Position numbers and translations under genes: made by a program. 64,000 nucleotides of DNA from Actinoalloteichus hymeniacidonis (lineage in GTDB: Bacteria > Actinomycetota > Actinomycetes > Mycobacteriales > Pseudonocardiaceae). The notes under the pieces are model-generated. The model did not search any database. It was not told the DNA's origin and was given only the letters and a program-made list of their open reading frames with translations. Below, in pieces: positions 61,457-64,000 of this stretch (within the stretch, counting starts at the first letter, position 1; each line of letters starts with the position of its first letter). The stretch spans positions 2,914,001 through 2,978,000 of the forward strand of contig NZ_JACHIS010000001.1 in the NCBI RefSeq assembly GCF_014203365.1. The letters run 5' to 3'.

Positions 61457-62463
61457 TAGCGGCTCAACTCGTGGAAGAAGTCGGGCACGGCCACCGCCTG
61501 CCCCGAGGCGACGGCGTGCTCGTAGACGAACCGACCGACCGCCAGGTCCAGCACACCCAACCCGAACGGGGAGAACACCACCGGCCGATCGCGCTCCAGG
61601 ACCAGGTCTCCCCGCAGGACGTCGGCGAGCACCCCGTCGACGAATTCCCGGGAGCCGGTGTGCTGCTCGGCGAGGTGCGGCGAGGTGTCGGCCTTGAGGC
61701 AGTGCTCGACATCGTCGAGGACGTTGTGCGCGGCGAGGATCACCTCGGGGGACAGGTCTCGAAGGGAGACGTTGAGGACCAGCGGATTATGGGCGAACCA
61801 GGCCGGATCCACGACGTGGGGCGCGGCCGCCGTGGTCGCGAGGATCACCAGATCCGCGGCGCGCAGCGCCGACTCGGCATCCGGATGCACCACCGAGCGC
61901 TCCGGGTCCGCGCCGATCGCGTCCAGGAACGCGGAGGCGAACTCGGTGCGTAGATCGAAGACGCCGACCTCGTCGAACTCCCAACCGGTCGCGGCGAGGA
62001 ATTCGTGGATGTAGCGGGCGATGAGCCCCGTCCCGACGAAGGTCACCCGCCGAGGCCGGGCTCCCCGGCTCAACCGGTCCGCAGCCAACGCGGCTGATGC
62101 CGCCGTGCGCGTCGCGCTGATGATGGAGCTCTCCAAACAGGCATAGGGATATCCGGTCGCGGGATCGTTGAGGATCAGCACGGCGGACGCCCTGGGTAAC
62201 CCATGCTCGATGTTGCCGGGAAAACTGGAGATCCACTTGATGCCGTCGACGGCCTCGTCGCCCCCGACGGAGGCGGGCAGCGCGATGATCCGCGACGAGG
62301 GTCGGTCGGGAAACCGAAGGAAGTAGCTGGGCGGGTTCACACTCTCCCCGCGAGCATGCGTCAGATAGGCGCGTTCGATCACCTCGACGACCGCGGCGTG
62401 CCGCCCCGCCAACGCGGCGCGAACCGCAGCACCGCCCACCACCGAGAACCCCGGTTCCGTCAC
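61453..62463 (-). CDS. sbnB: SbnB-like dehydrogenase (2,3-diaminopropionate biosynthesis)
   Basis: About 336 residues, ornithine cyclodeaminase/mu-crystallin family. The Rossmann motif is VTFVGTGLIARYIHEFL; the SbnB-type substrate region is PPSYFLRFPDRPSSRIIALPA and DGIKWISSFPGNIEHGLPRASAVLILND. SbnB oxidises the SbnA product with NAD to 2,3-diaminopropionate and 2-oxoglutarate. I chose GTG at 62463 with a purine-rich AAGGGGGAAG upstream; the open frame to 62679 has no family resemblance. It is convergent with the LanB-like gene (3-base overlap of stops) and 25 kb from sbnA. Confidence 0.9.
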   Translation of the reverse strand: MTEPGFSVVGGAAVRAALAGRHAAVVEVIERAYLTHARGESVNPPSYFLRFPDRPSSRIIALPASVGGDEAVDGIKWISSFPGNIEHGLPRASAVLILNDPATGYPYACLESSIISATRTAASAALAADRLSRGARPRRVTFVGTGLIARYIHEFLAATGWEFDEVGVFDLRTEFASAFLDAIGADPERSVVHPDAESALRAADLVILATTAAAPHVVDPAWFAHNPLVLNVSLRDLSPEVILAAHNVLDDVEHCLKADTSPHLAEQHTGSREFVDGVLADVLRGDLVLERDRPVVFSPFGLGVLDLAVGRFVYEHAVASGQAVAVPDFFHELSRY

Positions 62464-62763
62464 GGATCTTCCCCCTTCGAGTGTCACTACGTGTCGAGGC
62501 GACTTCACCGGAAGGCTCCCCGATCGGCAACCCCTAGCGCGGGAGCCTGTCCGCCGACAGGGCGATGCTGCCGGAGGAACGGACCGTGGTCTGTTGCGGC
62601 AAGACGTCGGGAACACGATTCGAGTGGCCTGACTGAGGAGGGGCCGTGCATCGGCGTTCATGCTCACTGCGATGAACACTCCAAAGACGGTTTCGGATTC
62701 GCGCCCTTCAGAACTGGGTTCGGTGCGGATGGCACGCGGCTGAAGCTCAGTACCCTCGCCGGC
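62464..62763. other. Divergent intergenic region SbnB / NrtR-like
   Basis: 300 bases. Holds a perfect 6-4-6 inverted repeat CCTGTC/GACAGG at 62546-62561, about 80 bases upstream of the SbnB-like start, and TACCCT at 62751-62756, placed seven bases before the NrtR-like ATG as a possible -10 of a leaderless gene. No gene seen. Confidence 0.45.
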
Positions 62764-63462
62764 ATGCCCCGCACCCGTCAGGTCCTCATGCTCACCGCCG
62801 ACCTCGTGATTCTCACGATCCGTGATGGGACCCTGTGTCTACTGGTGGTCGAGCGAGGCAACGAGCCGTTTCGTGGGTGCCTCGCCTTGCCTGGGGGCTT
62901 CCTGCGAGGTGACGAGAGCATCGGGGAGACTGCGGCGCGGGAACTCTCGGAGGAAACCGGAGTCGACGCCGAGGAGCTACACCTCCAACAGGTCGGTGTT
63001 TACTCTGCGCCCGATCGCGATCCGCGAAGTCCCCGGGTCGTCACCTGCGCTCACCTGGCGATCGCACCGGGGCTGCCGTTGCCGTCCGCAGGCTCCGATG
63101 CTCGGGCGGCACAGTGGTTGCCCATCTCCGAAGCCCTCGAGCTGAGGGACGGACTGGCGTTCGACCACGATGAGATCCTCCGTGACGCGCTGGAGCTTGC
63201 CCGTGCGGGGCTGCAGTTCAGCACTATCGCCACCGCATTCTGCTCTCCGGAGTTCACGATCAGTGACCTGCGCGAGGTGTACGAGTGCGTATGGGATGTC
63301 GAGCTCGACAGGTCGAACTTTCATCGCAAGGTCACCGAAGCCGAGGGATTCGTCGTGCCGACAGGACGACGACGGTCCACCGTCAACGGGCGGCCCGCAG
63401 CGCTGTATCGAGCTGGAGATGCGACAAGCCTCAGCCCGCCGATGATGCGGCCCAGCCGTTGA
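62764..63462 (+). CDS. NrtR-like Nudix-domain regulator
   Basis: About 232 residues. A complete Nudix box, GGFLRGDESIGETAARELSEETGV (G-x5-E-x7-RELxEExGV), lies at about 40-65; after residue 150 a winged-helix segment FTISDLREVYECVWDVELDRSNFHRKVTEAEGFVVPTG matches NrtR-type regulators, which sense ADP-ribose and repress NAD-related genes. The intact box suggests hydrolase activity may remain. ATG at 62764 has no ribosome site but a -10-like TACCCT seven bases before it. Frame open leftward to 62203 inside sbnB and not coding. Confidence 0.88.
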   Translation: MPRTRQVLMLTADLVILTIRDGTLCLLVVERGNEPFRGCLALPGGFLRGDESIGETAARELSEETGVDAEELHLQQVGVYSAPDRDPRSPRVVTCAHLAIAPGLPLPSAGSDARAAQWLPISEALELRDGLAFDHDEILRDALELARAGLQFSTIATAFCSPEFTISDLREVYECVWDVELDRSNFHRKVTEAEGFVVPTGRRRSTVNGRPAALYRAGDATSLSPPMMRPSR

Positions 63463-63562
63463 TCTCGTGTCGATGGTGCCAGCCCTCCGGATCTTCTCCT
63501 GTATTGGAACCTGTTCAAGCCTCGGTCATCGGCGTTGCTGAGCTCAGGAGCTGGTCAACCAC

Positions 63563-63591
63563 TTGATGTCAGAGTGACAATAACCTAGCGT
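63563..63591 (+). promoter_or_regulatory. Candidate promoter of a leaderless Nudix gene
   Basis: TTGATG at 63563-63568, 17 bases, TAGCGT at 63586-63591; the ATG at 63599 follows seven bases later, where transcription should begin. No ribosome site is present. Confidence 0.5.
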
Positions 63592-63598
63592 GATCAAT

Positions 63599-64000
63599 AT
63601 GGGTACTCATGGTCAGCAGGAGTTGAAGGCCACGAAACATACGGCCGACGTAGTGCTGTTCACCAAGCGGACCGGTGTGCTGTCGGTGCTCGTTGTGGAG
63701 CGAGCCAAGGACCCGTATCGCGGAGCGCTCGCATTGCCTGGCGGCTTCGTTGAAACAGGCGAGCGCGCAATAGACGCAGCAGTCCGGGAGTTGGCTGAGG
63801 AGACCGGGATTCGGCTGGGGGCGGATCGCCTCCACCGATTCGGTTGTTATGGCCGGCCAGGACGTGATCCGCGCGGCCCTGTCGTCAGCGTGGCGTATCA
63901 CGGCTATCTGCCGGGAGCACCGCCAGTCGTTGGCGGCGACGACGCGGACCGGGCGGCGTGGATCGGGCTACCGGAGTTGTTCGCCATCGAAGTTGTGGCG
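63599..64000 (+). CDS. Nudix hydrolase (partial, runs off the window)
   Basis: 134 codons visible, no stop before the window end. The Nudix box GGFVETGERAIDAAVRELAEETGI is intact. It starts MGTHGQQELKATKHTADVVLFTKRTG and resembles the Nudix half of the preceding NrtR-like gene; whether it also carries a winged helix cannot be seen. It may hydrolyse ADP-ribose or another nucleoside diphosphate derivative. Probably leaderless. Confidence 0.88.
   Translation, partial: MGTHGQQELKATKHTADVVLFTKRTGVLSVLVVERAKDPYRGALALPGGFVETGERAIDAAVRELAEETGIRLGADRLHRFGCYGRPGRDPRGPVVSVAYHGYLPGAPPVVGGDDADRAAWIGLPELFAIEVVA

Overview
The window is high-GC DNA (roughly 70%) with dense genes, strong GC bias at third codon positions, many GTG starts, several likely leaderless genes and large secondary-metabolite megasynthases. 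This points to a filamentous actinomycete; a Pseudonocardiaceae relative (Actinoalloteichus-like) is my guess, not a proven assignment. I see no rRNA, tRNA, CRISPR array, transposase or integrase.

Region by region. 0-5 kb: a SAM-dependent methyltransferase, an EF-hand protein and a NarL-type two-component pair whose kinase carries two DHp histidine regions but only one ATPase domain. 5-6.7 kb: a lipoprotein carboxylesterase. 7-13.7 kb: a sugar-uptake operon (two ABC permeases, a binding lipoprotein, a GH42 beta-galactosidase) with a LacI regulator and a LacI-type operator at the promoter; one permease pair, no ATPase gene. 13.8-18.3 kb: an MrcB_N/DUF3883 protein of lower GC that may be a defence nuclease subunit, an XRE/MmyB-type regulator divergent from a membrane protein across a 9-3-9 inverted repeat, a secreted trypsin-like protease and an SDR. 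18.5-22.8 kb: HtpG, a two-gene YidB-like unit and a LysR regulator. 22.8-26.7 kb: a tripartite tricarboxylate transporter (TctCBA) in one operon with an RraA-family protein. 26.9-33.9 kb: a double P-loop protein, a possible tautomerase-fold protein, a secreted PL11 rhamnogalacturonan lyase with its own LacI/CRE-like operator, an alpha/beta hydrolase with a TetR regulator, a phosphotransferase of the aminoglycoside-kinase superfamily and a SnoaL-like protein.

34-62.5 kb is a hybrid NRPS/PKS biosynthetic gene cluster. Precursor genes sit at both ends: SbnA-like and SbnB-like proteins (L-2,3-diaminopropionate) and, directly next to sbnA, an unusual carbamoyltransferase, which together suggest beta-ureidoalanine (albizziine) supply. 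The assembly line is four translationally coupled proteins on the minus strand: C-A-T; KS-(dead AT)-ACP; docking-C-A-T; KS-(dead AT)-ACP-C-A-T-C. Both AT regions lack their active-site serine motif, and a discrete acyltransferase nearby has all catalytic residues, so the line probably works in trans-AT mode after AT decay. A MupA-type flavin monooxygenase is coupled to the last synthase. On the plus strand a separate cassette encodes a lone A domain (cysteine-like pocket), a lone PCP, a lone C domain and a LanB N-terminal-domain protein without an elimination domain; the last two overlap by 4 bp. No thioesterase is present. A MATE exporter lies in the precursor operon. I do not recognise the product; I regard this cluster, above all the A-PCP-C-LanB cassette, as the most likely novel system here.

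The right edge carries two Nudix-family proteins, one an NrtR-like regulator with a C-terminal winged helix and one cut by the window end.
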